The notes under the pieces are model-generated. The model searched no databases and was not told the DNA's origin. It saw only the letters and a program-made list of their open reading frames with translations. Made by a program: the position numbers and the translations under genes. A stretch of 56,611 bases of DNA from Acrocarpospora phusangensis (GTDB lineage Bacteria > Actinomycetota > Actinomycetes > Streptosporangiales > Streptosporangiaceae): positions 1 through 56,611 of the forward strand of contig NZ_BOOA01000057.1 of assembly GCF_016862995.1 (NCBI RefSeq), read 5' to 3'. Below, one piece after another: positions 1 to 8,705 of this stretch. The first letter of the stretch is position 1. Each line of letters opens with the position of its first letter.

Positions 1-102
1 GGGCGCGGCCTGCGCGGGACTGGCGGCGAACAGGACGGCGGCTGTCGCGACCACGATGGCGAGGATCGCGGACGGCACACGCCAGACAAACCTTCTCTGC
101 AT
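1..102 (-). CDS. Secreted protein, N-terminal part only (cut by window edge)
   Basis: The visible 34 codons read as a Sec signal peptide: MQRR at the start, a hydrophobic stretch (about residues 11-26), then SPAQAA, a good signal peptidase I site. An AGAGG ribosome binding site lies about 8 bases before the ATG. The mature protein is outside the window, so its function cannot be read. The palindrome about 115 bases upstream resembles operators of secreted glycoside hydrolase genes, so a polysaccharide-degrading enzyme is a guess only. Confidence 0.75.
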   Translation of the reverse strand, partial: MQRRFVWRVPSAILAIVVATAAVLFAASPAQAAP

Positions 103-217
103 GTCACAACCTCTGCGGGGGGTCGATGGAGGGCATGCGGGTCCGGACGGCCGGGGGCCGTACGGGAGGGCGCGTCTGGTGACTGGACGCAGAGGGAGGT
201 TGGTTTGATGTTTCTTA

Positions 218-232
218 TAGGAAAGTTTCCTA
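218..232. promoter_or_regulatory. Perfect GGAAA/TTTCC palindrome upstream of the secreted-protein gene
   Basis: The site has 7-bp arms TAGGAAA and TTTCCTA around one central G. It lies in the 190-bp divergence between the minus-strand secreted protein (start 102) and the end of the regulator gene at 293. Read on the minus strand, a TATAAG hexamer (candidate -10) overlaps its downstream edge, so a bound protein would block transcription. From memory, similar palindromes precede secreted glycosidase genes of actinomycetes such as the CsnR-controlled chitosanase genes; this was not checked. Confidence 0.6.
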
Positions 233-292
233 AAAGTTGTGGCGATCGTAGCTCCGGGTCCCGCCACCGGGCAAGACCCAATTCACGACAGG

Positions 293-766
293 TCAGTCAA
301 GGCCGTTGTCGGCCTTGTGCTCCCGCCAGCGCTCCAGGAGTTTGGGGAACTCGCCCTCGACGAAGATGAAGTAGTCCCGCATGGTGGCCATCCGCCGCCC
401 GCCGCCGGACTCCTCGCCCAGGGCCCGGACGGCCTCGTCCGACATGTCGGCGAGAATCTTGAACAGCCCGCCCTTGAGGGCCGTGATCTCGTACCAGGCG
501 TTCTGCGGCAGCCGGAAGGCGTCGCGCCGCGACCCCGGCAGCGGCTCCCGGCCGAGCATGCCCAGCTGGATCAGGTAGCGGACCGCGCCGGAGACGGCGG
601 CCGGGCTGACGCCGAGCCGGTCGCCGATGTCGGCCGCCGTCAGCAGATCCTCGTCGGCCGTCATGACGGTCATCAGGACCCTGGCGGGCATCCGGGGGAA
701 ACCCCAGTCGGTCAACATCAGTGCCATCCGCTCCGCCGACTGGCGGGCGGCCTCTTCGTCGCGCAT
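293..766 (-). CDS. MarR/GbsR-like winged-helix transcriptional regulator
   Basis: The protein is 157 aa. It carries a helix-turn-helix near residues 40-75 ([20 protein letters not shown]) followed by a wing ([14 protein letters not shown]) and a helical C-terminal half, as in GbsR/MarR-type local regulators. The ATG at 766 is preferred because GGGAGG lies just before it; an ATG 7 codons upstream (787) lacks a well-placed site. It is divergent from the two-gene ABC exporter starting at 849, with a strong palindrome between them. It probably represses itself and the exporter in the absence of a hydrophobic substrate; the ligand is unknown. Confidence 0.85.
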   Translation of the reverse strand: MRDEEAARQSAERMALMLTDWGFPRMPARVLMTVMTADEDLLTAADIGDRLGVSPAAVSGAVRYLIQLGMLGREPLPGSRRDAFRLPQNAWYEITALKGGLFKILADMSDEAVRALGEESGGGRRMATMRDYFIFVEGEFPKLLERWREHKADNGLD

Positions 767-808
767 ACGCCTCCCTACGGAAACCATACGGGATACAAAA
801 CCTCCACA

Positions 809-840
809 GGTTTCACAAAGTTGTGAAACCAGTGTAGCTT
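809..840 (+). promoter_or_regulatory. Operator palindrome overlapping the exporter promoter
   Basis: Ten-bp perfect arms GGTTTCACAA (809-818) and TTGTGAAACC (821-830) flank AG. TTCACA (812-817) and TAGCTT (835-840) are 17 bp apart and form a plausible -35/-10 pair pointing into the ABC gene. Transcription would then start near 847-849, at the ATG of the exporter, implying a leaderless mRNA. The operator covers the -35 box and spacer, the classic place for a repressor encoded next door. Confidence 0.75.
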
Positions 841-848
841 CTGAAACC

Positions 849-1733
849 ATGGAAAACGCCATCATGGTGTCCGGCCTCCACAAGAGCTTCGGCCGGACAC
901 ACGCGCTCAACGGACTGGACCTGACGGTCGGGACCGGGGAGGTGCACGGCTTTCTGGGCCCGAACGGATCTGGTAAATCCACCACGATCCGCGTGCTTCT
1001 CGGACTTCTCAAAGCCGACGCCGGCACCGCCCGGTTGCTCGGAGGAGACCCCTGGAACGACGCCACCGCGCTGCACCGGCGGCTGGCGTACGTCCCGGGC
1101 GATGTCACGCTCTGGCCGAACCTGTCCGGCGGGGAGGTCATCGACCTGCTCGGCCGCCTCCGCGGCGGCCTCAACACCAGGCGCCGCGCGGAGCTGCTGG
1201 AGCGCTTCGACCTGGACCCGCGCAAGAAGGGCCGGGCCTACTCCAAGGGCAACCGGCAGAAGGTCGGCCTGGTCGCCGCCCTCGCCTCCGACGTGGAGCT
1301 GCTCATCCTGGACGAACCCACCTCGGGCCTGGACCCGCTGATGGAGGAGGTCTTCCGGGAGTGCGTCCAGGAGGAGAAGCGGCGCGGCCGTACGGTGCTG
1401 CTGTCGAGCCACATCCTGGCCGAGGTCGAGCAGCTGTGCGACCGGGTCAGCATCATCAGGAACGGCCAGACCGTCGAGACGGGCACGCTGACCGACCTGC
1501 GCCACCTCAGCCGCACCTCCATCACGGCCGACCTGGCCAGCCCGGTCGCCGACCTGCCCGACGTGCACGACCTGCACGTGGACGGCACCCGGGTGCGTTT
1601 CCAGGTGGACGCCGAGCATCTCGACGCCGTGCTCAAACACCTCTCCCACGCCGGGGTGCGCAGCCTGGTCAGCCAGCCGCCCACCCTGGAGGAGCTGTTC
1701 AAGCGGCACTACGAGACGGCGGCGCGGTCATGA
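849..1733 (+). CDS. ABC exporter ATP-binding protein
   Basis: This 294-aa nucleotide-binding subunit has Walker [10 protein letters not shown] (residues 37-45), a degenerate signature (YSKGNRQK), Walker B with [11 protein letters not shown], and the switch His in LLSSHIL. The C-terminal region (about 215-294) is the extra domain common in DrrA-type drug exporters. No Shine-Dalgarno precedes the ATG at 849, consistent with the leaderless transcript predicted from the upstream promoter. Its stop overlaps the permease start by ATGA, so the two are translationally coupled. It likely powers efflux of a hydrophobic compound; the substrate is not readable. Confidence 0.92.
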   Translation: MENAIMVSGLHKSFGRTHALNGLDLTVGTGEVHGFLGPNGSGKSTTIRVLLGLLKADAGTARLLGGDPWNDATALHRRLAYVPGDVTLWPNLSGGEVIDLLGRLRGGLNTRRRAELLERFDLDPRKKGRAYSKGNRQKVGLVAALASDVELLILDEPTSGLDPLMEEVFRECVQEEKRRGRTVLLSSHILAEVEQLCDRVSIIRNGQTVETGTLTDLRHLSRTSITADLASPVADLPDVHDLHVDGTRVRFQVDAEHLDAVLKHLSHAGVRSLVSQPPTLEELFKRHYETAARS

Positions 1734-3301
1734 CCGGAACCTGGCACCTGATCCGGCTCATCCTGCGCCGCGACCGGGTCCTGCTCCCCCTCTGGCTGAT
1801 CATCCTGGCCGCCCTCCCGGCCAGTTACGCGGCCAGCTACGCCGAACTGCTCCCCGACGACGCGGCCCGCCACCAGTACGCGGTCACCACCGCGGGGACC
1901 CCCTCGTTCGAATCCCTGCTCGGCCCGCTCTTCGGCGACTCCACCGGCGCCCTCACCGCCCAGCGGGTGGGCACCGTCTACGCCATCCTCGCCCTGATCA
2001 GCCTGCTCACCGTGATCCGGCACACCAGGACGGAGGAGGACGCGGGCCGCCGCGAGCTGATCGCCGCCACCGTGGTCGGCCGGCACGCCGCGCTGTCGGC
2101 CGCGCTGATCGTGGTGACCGCCGCCAACCTGCTGCTGGCCCTGCTGATCACGGTCACCCTGGCCGGGTCCGGGCTGCCGGCCGGCGGGTCCCTGCTGCTC
2201 GGCCTGTCCATGGCCGTGACCGGCATCGTGTTCGCGGCGGTGGGCGCGCTGACCGCGCAGCTCACCGAGAACGCGGGTCCCGCGCGCGGGCTGGCGATCA
2301 TCGTGCTGGGCGGGGCCTTCCTGATCCGGGCGGCCGGGGACCCGGCGGACTCCTGGCTGTCCTGGCTGTCGCCGCTGGCGTGGGGGCAGCAGGCGCAGCC
2401 GTACGCGGACGAGAAGTGGTGGGCGCTGGCGCTGCCGCTGGCCCTGGCCGCCGTGCTGGCCGCGGCCGCCTACCGGATCTCGGTCGGCAGGGACGTCGGC
2501 GCGGGAGTGCTGCCCGCCCGGCTCGGACCGGCCGGGTCGGCCTCGCTGGCCAGTCCGTTCGCGCTGGCCTGGCGGTTGCAGCGCGGCCTGCTGCTCGGCT
2601 GGAGCGCCGGCCTCGGGGTGGCCGGGCTCGCGGTCGGCGGCACCGCCTCCGCCGTCATGGACGCCTTCGCCGACAACCCGCAACTGGCCGACATCATGGC
2701 CAGGCTGGGCGGCGGCGCCTCGCTGGCCGACGCGTTCGTCGCCGGCCTGCTCGGCATCATGGCCATCGCCGTCTCCGCGTACGGCATCCAGGCCGCGCTG
2801 CGGATGCGCGCCGAGGAGACCGGCCTGCGGGCCGAACCGGTGCTGGCCACCGCGACCGGGCGGGTGCCGTGGGCGCTCAGCCACGTGCTCTTCGCGGTCC
2901 TCGGGCCGGCGGTGGCGCTGCTCGTGCTCGGCGTCACGCTGGGCATCAGCTACGGCGTGAGCATGGGCGACGTGGGCGGCCAGCTCCCGCGCGTGATCGG
3001 CGCCGCCCTGGTCCAGCTGCCGGCCGTGGCGGTCCTGACCGGCCTGTCGGTGGCCCTGTTCGGCCTGCTGCCCCGGCTGTCCGCGCTGGCCTGGGGCGCG
3101 CTGGGCGCGTTCCTGCTGCTCGGCCAGATCGGCGCCATCCTCCAGCTCGACCCCCTCGTGCTGGACGTCTCCCCGTTCACCCACACCCCGCGCCTGCCCG
3201 GCGGCACGCTGGCCGCCACCCCCGTGCTGACGCTCAGCCTGATCGCCGCGCTCCTGATCGCCGCCGGCCTGTACGGCTTCCGCCGCCGCGACATCGGCTG
3301 A
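1730..3301 (+). CDS. ABC exporter permease, fused 12-helix type
   Basis: The protein has 523 aa and two similar halves of about six hydrophobic helices each, as in the large polyketide/antibiotic-export permeases of actinomycetes. The half boundary is near residue 270, where [20 protein letters not shown] repeats the [19 protein letters not shown] theme of the N-terminus. It starts at the ATGA overlap with the ATPase gene. Its stop lies only 3 bp from the stop of the convergent AfsR-like gene, leaving no room for a terminator. Together with the ATPase it should form a homodimer-NBD exporter in the cytoplasmic membrane. Confidence 0.9.
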   Translation: MTGTWHLIRLILRRDRVLLPLWLIILAALPASYAASYAELLPDDAARHQYAVTTAGTPSFESLLGPLFGDSTGALTAQRVGTVYAILALISLLTVIRHTRTEEDAGRRELIAATVVGRHAALSAALIVVTAANLLLALLITVTLAGSGLPAGGSLLLGLSMAVTGIVFAAVGALTAQLTENAGPARGLAIIVLGGAFLIRAAGDPADSWLSWLSPLAWGQQAQPYADEKWWALALPLALAAVLAAAAYRISVGRDVGAGVLPARLGPAGSASLASPFALAWRLQRGLLLGWSAGLGVAGLAVGGTASAVMDAFADNPQLADIMARLGGGASLADAFVAGLLGIMAIAVSAYGIQAALRMRAEETGLRAEPVLATATGRVPWALSHVLFAVLGPAVALLVLGVTLGISYGVSMGDVGGQLPRVIGAALVQLPAVAVLTGLSVALFGLLPRLSALAWGALGAFLLLGQIGAILQLDPLVLDVSPFTHTPRLPGGTLAATPVLTLSLIAALLIAAGLYGFRRRDIG

Positions 3302-3304
3302 CCG

Positions 3305-6112
3305 TTACACGGGGATCAGTTCCAGCGCCCCCAGCGCGGCGTCCTCGAACGACCGCCGCGCCCCGGTCGCCCACGCGTCCTCGTACGCCTCCCGCCCCAG
3401 CCGGTACCGGACCGCCGACAGGGCGGTGTCCAGGCGGGTGGCCTCGACGCCGTACGAGGCGACCGGGGTGGTGGCGTCGAGGGTGCCCGCCAGTTCCGCC
3501 GCGGCCCGGTCGCGCGCGGTTCTGGCGAGCAGCAGCACCAGGTTGCGCAGCGCGGTGACCAGGAGCGACCTGCTCTCGGTGGCCACCCAGTGGGTGATCA
3601 CCTCGTGGAAGAGGCGGAGCGCGGGCTCGGCGGGGCCGTACCGGCCGCGCAGGGCCACGCTGGCGGTGCGCACGACGCCGGAGACCAGGCGGTTGCCGAT
3701 CGCGTCGGCCGTCACCCGGGCGGTCTCGAACAGCTCCAGCGCGGTCTCCGGGTCGATGTCGGCGATGACCTCGGCGCGGACGTAGTGGGCGAAGCAGATG
3801 GCGGTCGGGTTGCCGGAGCCCAGCGCCAGCGCGACGGCCTTGTCGGCGTGGGCGGCCGCCTCGGCGTCGTCGCCGCCGTAGGAGTGGGCCAGGGCCAGGT
3901 TGCCGAAGCTGATCGCCTGCGAGGCCGTGGCCTCGTACATGCCGTTGCTGCGCTGGAAGGCGGCGATCGAGTCGTCCAGGGAGCCGTTGAACATGGCGAC
4001 GTCCCCGAAGATCTCGGTCACCACGGGCGAGTCCCGGTCCATCTCCACGGCGCGCGCGGCCAGCCCGAGCGCCTCGTCCAGTCTGCCTTCCATGGCGGCC
4101 GCCCACGCGGTGGCGGCCAGGCAGTCGGCGGACCCGGCCGCGACCCCGGGCAGGGCCAGCCGGAGCAGGTCGCCGCGCAGCCGCCAGTACGCGTACCGGA
4201 GCACGGGGACGACGAGCCGGACCATGAGCCTGGGGTCGGCCTCCCGGGACCAGGCCCAGGCGGCTCGGATGTCGTCGAGGCGGCTCTCCAGGCCCTGCGC
4301 CCAGGCCGCCTCGTCCGGGCCGAACAGGCCGCGGTCGGCCTGCTCGGCGAAGCCGGCCAGCTCCTCGGCGTGGCGGCGGCGGAACCGGTCCGCGTCGGGC
4401 AGCCGGCTGGCCGCGTACACGCGGATGGTCTCCAGCATCCGGTAGCACCCGATCCCGGTGGAGCCCGGACGGGTGATCATCGACCGGTCGGCCAGCCGGG
4501 CCATGAGGTCGGCCACGCGCTCGGCGGGCAGGTCCGCGTCGGCCACGACCGCCTCGGCGGTGCTGATGTCGAAGGAGGCGGCGAACACCGACAGCCGCAG
4601 GAACAGCCGCTGCTCGTCCGGGGTGAGCATGTCGAAGGACCAGTCGACGACCTCCTCCAGCGCGCTGTGCCGCCCCTCGCCGGTACGGCGCAGCAGCGGG
4701 AACCTGGCGCCGAGCCGGTCGGCCAAATCGTCCACGGTGAGCGAGCCGATCCGCGCGGCGGCCAGCTCGATGGCCAGCGGCAGCCCGTCCAGGGCGGCGC
4801 AGATCCGGGCGATCGAGGCGAGCAGGCCGGCGTCCGGGGTGAAGCCGGAGACGGGCACCCGGGCGATGAACAGCTCCACGGCGTCCGCCATGCCGAGCGG
4901 CTGCACGTCCACGACCAGCTCGCCCGGCACGCCCAGCGGCTCCCGGCTGGTGGCCAGCAGCCGCAGCCGGGTCCCGGCCGCCAGCAGCGCGGTCACCGCG
5001 GCGGCCACGGCGGGCAGCAGGTGCTCGCAGTTGTCCAGCACGAGCAGGCCGCCGGCCCGGCGGGCCCACTCGCGCAGCGCGCCCAGCGGCTCCACGCCCG
5101 GCTCGGCGACGACGCCGGCCGCCTCGGCGATGGCCGCGATGACGGCCTCCGGCTCGCGCAGCGGGGCCAGGTCCACCCAGATCGGGCGCTCCCCCGCCTG
5201 CCGGGCCAGCCGGGTCTTGCCGACCCCGCCCGGCCCGACCAGGGTCACCAGCGGACGCCGGCCGAGCGCCTCGGTCACCAGCGTGCTCTCCCGCTCCCGC
5301 CCGATCAGACCAGACCCGGCCGGCACAGGCGCGATCAAGCCAGGCGGGACCTGACCGGGCGGGATCGGACTGAGCACATGGGCCGGTTCCGGCGTGGGTA
5401 TGAGGCGGGCGGTTTCGCCGCGCAGCAGTCGCTGGTGGAGTTCCCTGAGTGGTTCTGACGGATCGAGGCCCAGCTCGTCGCGGAGGTTGTCCCGGTGCCT
5501 GGCGAAGGCGGCCAGCGCGGACGGCATCCGGCCCGATTCGGTCAGCGCGGTCATCAGCAGTTCGACCGTGCGCTCCCGCCACGGCTCCGCCGCCGCCAGG
5601 CCCTCCAGTTCGGCCGCCGCCTCCGTGGCCCGGCCGAGCGCCAGTAGCGCGCCGGCCCGGTCCTCGCGAGCGGCGAGGCAGAGCTCGGAGAGGCGCACGC
5701 CGTCGGGGCCGAGTTCGGCCACCGGGCCGCGCCAGAGCGCCAGCGCCTCGTCCAGCAGGATGAGCGCCTGGCCGGGAGCCGACTGGCGGGCCTGGCCGAG
5801 CAGCAGGGTGAAACGCTCCGCGTCCACCGCTTCGGCGGGAGCGTCCAGGAGGTAACCGGGCGCGCGAGTGACGATGGCCGCGCCGAGCGGGCCGAGCGCC
5901 TGCCGCAGCCGGGTCACGTAGGTCTGCAGCGCGTTGCGCGCGCTGCGCGGCGGCTCCTCGCCGAACACCTCGTCCACCAGGACGTCCACCGGGACGACCC
6001 GGCCGCGGCGCAGCACGAGCGCCGCCAGCAGCGCACGCTGCCGCCCCGCGGGCGCGCAGACGGCACGCCCGTCCAACCAGGCCTCCACCGGCCCCAGAAC
6101 TCGGAATTCCAC
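3305..6112 (-). CDS. AfsR/SARP-type regulator: BTAD, NTPase and TPR domains
   Basis: This 935-aa protein starts with a winged-helix OmpR-like DNA-binding region (residues 1-90), followed by the bacterial transcriptional activator domain (about 95-235), an STAND-type NTPase with P-loop GPGGVGKT (293-300) and Walker B LLVLDNCEH, then a long helical, probably TPR, C-terminus. The GTG at 6112 gives the expected N-terminus (MEFRVLGPVEAW); the upstream extension is not conserved-looking. Such proteins switch on nearby biosynthetic or stress genes after ATP binding. It is divergent from the methyltransferase at 6223, its most likely target, with a palindrome between them. Confidence 0.88.
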   Translation of the reverse strand: MEFRVLGPVEAWLDGRAVCAPAGRQRALLAALVLRRGRVVPVDVLVDEVFGEEPPRSARNALQTYVTRLRQALGPLGAAIVTRAPGYLLDAPAEAVDAERFTLLLGQARQSAPGQALILLDEALALWRGPVAELGPDGVRLSELCLAAREDRAGALLALGRATEAAAELEGLAAAEPWRERTVELLMTALTESGRMPSALAAFARHRDNLRDELGLDPSEPLRELHQRLLRGETARLIPTPEPAHVLSPIPPGQVPPGLIAPVPAGSGLIGRERESTLVTEALGRRPLVTLVGPGGVGKTRLARQAGERPIWVDLAPLREPEAVIAAIAEAAGVVAEPGVEPLGALREWARRAGGLLVLDNCEHLLPAVAAAVTALLAAGTRLRLLATSREPLGVPGELVVDVQPLGMADAVELFIARVPVSGFTPDAGLLASIARICAALDGLPLAIELAAARIGSLTVDDLADRLGARFPLLRRTGEGRHSALEEVVDWSFDMLTPDEQRLFLRLSVFAASFDISTAEAVVADADLPAERVADLMARLADRSMITRPGSTGIGCYRMLETIRVYAASRLPDADRFRRRHAEELAGFAEQADRGLFGPDEAAWAQGLESRLDDIRAAWAWSREADPRLMVRLVVPVLRYAYWRLRGDLLRLALPGVAAGSADCLAATAWAAAMEGRLDEALGLAARAVEMDRDSPVVTEIFGDVAMFNGSLDDSIAAFQRSNGMYEATASQAISFGNLALAHSYGGDDAEAAAHADKAVALALGSGNPTAICFAHYVRAEVIADIDPETALELFETARVTADAIGNRLVSGVVRTASVALRGRYGPAEPALRLFHEVITHWVATESRSLLVTALRNLVLLLARTARDRAAAELAGTLDATTPVASYGVEATRLDTALSAVRYRLGREAYEDAWATGARRSFEDAALGALELIPV

Positions 6113-6170
6113 CCCGTCACGATCCCCCGTCTCCCGGCGGGGGTCTATGTACTTTTGCGGGGAAGGGGCT

Positions 6171-6191
6171 CGCGTACGCGGACCGTACGCG
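6171..6191. promoter_or_regulatory. Palindrome between AfsR-like regulator and methyltransferase
   Basis: Perfect 8-bp arms CGCGTACG (6171-6178) and CGTACGCG (6184-6191) flank a 5-bp centre. It sits in the 110-bp divergent intergenic region, 31 bp before the methyltransferase ATG and 58 bp before the regulator GTG. It may bind a dimeric regulator; SARP proteins usually bind direct repeats, so another protein is equally possible. Confidence 0.4.
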
Positions 6192-6222
6192 CCGTGCAAG
6201 CGCGGCCGGGCACAGTCGGCGC

Positions 6223-7266
6223 ATGACTGACTCCCGTGACCTTCTCGCCGACCGGCTGGTCGGCGACGTGACCACCGCCGCCGAGGTGCTGACCGTGCAC
6301 CTCGGCCTTGAACTCGGCCTGTACCGCGCGCTCGCCGCGTCCGGGCCGGTGACCGCCGACCAGGGCCTGCCGGGCATTGCCCCCCGGTACGCCAGGGAGT
6401 GGCTGGAGCAGCAGGCCGCCGCCGGCTACCTGGACTACGAGGACGGCAGGTTCAGCCTGCCGGCCGCCCACGCCGAGGTGCTGCTGGACGCGGAGAGCCC
6501 GTACCACGTGGCGCCGCTGACCAAGCTGTTCGCCGGGATGGCGAGCGTGCTGCCGGAGTTGCTGCGGGTGTTCCCGACCGGGGAGGGCATCCCGTACGAG
6601 GCCTTCGGCCGGGACGTGCGGCACGGCATCGCCTCGATCAACCGGCCGATGTACCTCAACGACTACGTGCAGAGCTGGCTGCCGGCCGTACCCGATCTGC
6701 ACCGGCGGCTCCAGGCGGAGCCGGGGGCGCGGGTGCTGGACCTGGGCTGCGGCCTGGGGGCGTCCTCGATCACGCTGGCCAGGGCGTACCCGAGGGTGCG
6801 GGTGCACGGCGTGGACCTGGACAAGAGCTCGGTCGAGGAGGCCGGCCAGGCCGCCGCCGCGGCGGGCGTGGCCGACCGGGTGACGTTCGCGCACGGCGAC
6901 GCGCGGGTGGTGGTCGGCGCGTTCGACCTGATCACCATCTTCGAGGCGCTGCACGACATGGCCGACCCCGGCGACGTGCTGAAGGCCGCGCAGGCCCAGC
7001 TGACGCCGGGCGGCTCGATCCTGATCGCCGACGAGAAGGTGGCCCACGAGTACGCGGCCCCCGCCGACCCCGTCGAGCGTTTCCACTACGCGTGCAGCGT
7101 GCTGCACTGCCTCCCGGCCACGATGGCCGAGACCCCGGCGGAGGCGGCGGGCACCGCGCTGCGCGCCCCGACCGTGGCCCGCTGGGCGGCGGGCGCCGGG
7201 CTGGCCTACGAGGAGCTCCCGATCGACTCCCCGTTCTGGCGCTTCTACCGGCTCCGCCACCTGTGA
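6223..7266 (+). CDS. Class I SAM-dependent methyltransferase with winged-helix N-terminus
   Basis: This 347-aa protein has an N-terminal winged-helix-like dimerisation segment (about 15-85) and a Rossmann methyltransferase domain with motif I VLDLGCGLGASS (171-182) and an acidic residue in VHGVDLD that would bind the SAM ribose. It resembles the Rv2258c-like group of actinobacterial methyltransferases (recognised from memory). The acceptor is unknown. The ATG at 6223 has no clear ribosome binding site, so the mRNA may have little or no leader. The divergent AfsR-like regulator is the obvious controller. Confidence 0.85.
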   Translation: MTDSRDLLADRLVGDVTTAAEVLTVHLGLELGLYRALAASGPVTADQGLPGIAPRYAREWLEQQAAAGYLDYEDGRFSLPAAHAEVLLDAESPYHVAPLTKLFAGMASVLPELLRVFPTGEGIPYEAFGRDVRHGIASINRPMYLNDYVQSWLPAVPDLHRRLQAEPGARVLDLGCGLGASSITLARAYPRVRVHGVDLDKSSVEEAGQAAAAAGVADRVTFAHGDARVVVGAFDLITIFEALHDMADPGDVLKAAQAQLTPGGSILIADEKVAHEYAAPADPVERFHYACSVLHCLPATMAETPAEAAGTALRAPTVARWAAGAGLAYEELPIDSPFWRFYRLRHL

Positions 7267-7267
7267 G

Positions 7268-7299
7268 AGACCGGCCACCGTCGCGGTGGCCGGTCTTTT
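7268..7299. terminator. Bidirectional intrinsic terminator
   Basis: A perfect 13-bp GC-rich stem (AGACCGGCCACCG paired with CGGTGGCCGGTCT) with a 3-base loop is followed by TTT. It begins 1 bp after the methyltransferase stop and ends 3 bp before the stop of the convergent exporter gene, so it can serve both. Confidence 0.9.
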
Positions 7300-7302
7300 C
7301 GC

Positions 7303-8430
7303 CTATTCCACGGTGAAGCCGCTGAACAGCAGCGCGGCCAGGCCGAGCGCGAGCACCAGGTTGAGCACGGCGGCGGAGCCGAACACGACGACCGGCCGCC
7401 AGCCGGCCGCGCGCAGCGACGCCGGGCGGAACTCCAGGCCGATGCTGACGAACGCCAGGATCAGGAACCAGACCCGCAGGTCGTTGGCGACCGCGATGGT
7501 GGCCTTGCCCTCGGCGGCGGGCACCGTGCCGAGGTACCAGGTGGCCACGATCGAGGCCGTGATGAAGCCCAGGACGAACTTGGGGAAACGCCGCCACAGC
7601 TCGCCGAGCGCCGGGGCGGCCGCGTCCGGCCGGCGTTCCACCCGGAACGCGAACCACGCGGTCAGCGCCACCACCACGATGCCGATCAGGGCGTTCTGGG
7701 TGACCTTGACGATGGTGGCCACGGCCAGCGCCTCCTCGCCGACGATGGCTCCCGCCGCCGTCACGGCCGCCGTGGTGTCGATGTTCCCGCCGATCCAGGC
7801 CCCCGCCACCTCCGGCGACAGCCCGAGCAGCCCGGCCAGCCACGGCAGGATGAAGATCGACGGCAACGCGAACACGATCACCAGGCTGGCCGCGTAGGCG
7901 AGCTGTTCCCGCTTCGCCTGTACGGCTCCCGCCGCCGCGATCGCCGCGCTCACCCCGCAGATGGACACGGCCGCCGACAGCAGCGCGCGGAGCTTGTCGT
8001 CCAGGCCCAGCCGGCCGCCGAGCCACCAGGTGAACAGGAACACCGAGGTGATCAGCACCACGCCCTGGATGATCGCGGGCCCGGCCGCCGTGACGATCAC
8101 GCTCAGGTTGATGGAGGCGCCGAGCAGCACCAGGCCGGTCTTGATGAAGAACTCGGTACGGAACCCGCCCGCGAGCCGGTCCCTGACCCCGGCGGCGGTG
8201 AGCACCGCGTTGCCGAGCAGGCCGAGCAGGATCGCGTAGACGGGGTACTCGATGGCGGAGGCGAAGTCGCCCTCGAACCATTCGGGGACGTTCTGCTCCA
8301 GATAGCGGGTGGCCGCGCCGAGCACGAGCACGGCCAGGACGCCCGCCACGGTCCAGCCGAGGGTGGACCGGCCGGTCTCGGGCGCGACGGCCTCGCGGGT
8401 CTCGGCGGTTTCGCGGTTCTCGGTGGTCAT
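7303..8430 (-). CDS. YeiH-family putative sulfate exporter (large subunit of a split protein)
   Basis: This 375-aa protein (COG2855/Cons_hypoth698 family) has about ten transmembrane helices. Visible family features include EYPVYAILLGLLGNAVL, GASINLSVI and AGAWIGGNIDTTAAV. The start at 8430 (MTTENRE) overlaps the TGA of the upstream 46-codon gene (TGATG). Only a weakly conserved acidic N-terminus precedes the first helix. Larger YeiH proteins carry an extra N-terminal segment with an EDW motif, here found in the upstream small protein. The transported ion in this subfamily is not established; sulfate is a database label. Confidence 0.88.
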   Translation of the reverse strand: MTTENRETAETREAVAPETGRSTLGWTVAGVLAVLVLGAATRYLEQNVPEWFEGDFASAIEYPVYAILLGLLGNAVLTAAGVRDRLAGGFRTEFFIKTGLVLLGASINLSVIVTAAGPAIIQGVVLITSVFLFTWWLGGRLGLDDKLRALLSAAVSICGVSAAIAAAGAVQAKREQLAYAASLVIVFALPSIFILPWLAGLLGLSPEVAGAWIGGNIDTTAAVTAAGAIVGEEALAVATIVKVTQNALIGIVVVALTAWFAFRVERRPDAAAPALGELWRRFPKFVLGFITASIVATWYLGTVPAAEGKATIAVANDLRVWFLILAFVSIGLEFRPASLRAAGWRPVVVFGSAAVLNLVLALGLAALLFSGFTVE

Positions 8431-8570
8431 CAGGGCACCAGTCCCGTCGGGATGATCCCGGTCAGGACCAGGACGAGCAGGAGCAGGCCGAGGACGGTGG
8501 CCGCCCAGTCCTCGTTGAACGCGGCACGGGACTCGGAGTCCGTGCTGGCAGGAGGTTCGGGATCGCTCAT
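8430..8570 (-). CDS. 46-aa single-helix membrane protein, probable detached N-terminus of YeiH
   Basis: The sequence is a hydrophilic N-terminus (MSDPEPPASTDSES), then FNEDWAATVLGLLL and a Leu/Val-rich helix ending TGIIPTGLVP. The motif EDW-x-A-x(3)-GL resembles the first segment of long COG2855 transporters. A GAAAGG site lies about 8 bases before the ATG at 8570, and its TGA overlaps the ATG of the exporter gene, so the two are translationally coupled. It is probably a membrane subunit or scaffold of the exporter. The length and coding pattern look genuine rather than a chance open frame. Confidence 0.75.
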   Translation of the reverse strand: MSDPEPPASTDSESRAAFNEDWAATVLGLLLLVLVLTGIIPTGLVP

Positions 8571-8602
8571 GGCAGGGCCTTTCAGGAGGCTGGGGAGATT
8601 TC

Positions 8603-8631
8603 ATAGTAATCCCATAGGGATTAGAGGTAAA
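8603..8631 (-). promoter_or_regulatory. Exporter promoter with operator in the spacer
   Basis: On the minus strand TTTACC (8631-8626), a 17-bp spacer and TACTAT (8608-8603) make a good sigma-70-type promoter for the two-gene exporter operon. The spacer contains nearly all of a perfect palindrome, TAATCCC-ATA-GGGATTA (8607-8623), so binding there should repress. The regulator is not encoded in this window. Confidence 0.65.
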
Positions 8632-8705
8632 TATCCCACGAGCGATCTACGGAACCAGGCGATACCGTTTGTCTGCGGGTTATGTCCGGCATTACAGGGA
8701 GTGAC

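Noticed and set aside
1709-3558. Long antiparallel and shifted open frames over the ABC permease (for example 1709-3184 minus, 2380-3558 plus)
   Set aside because: Arg/Gly/Pro-rich translations without domain features; they are GC-bias shadows of the real permease.
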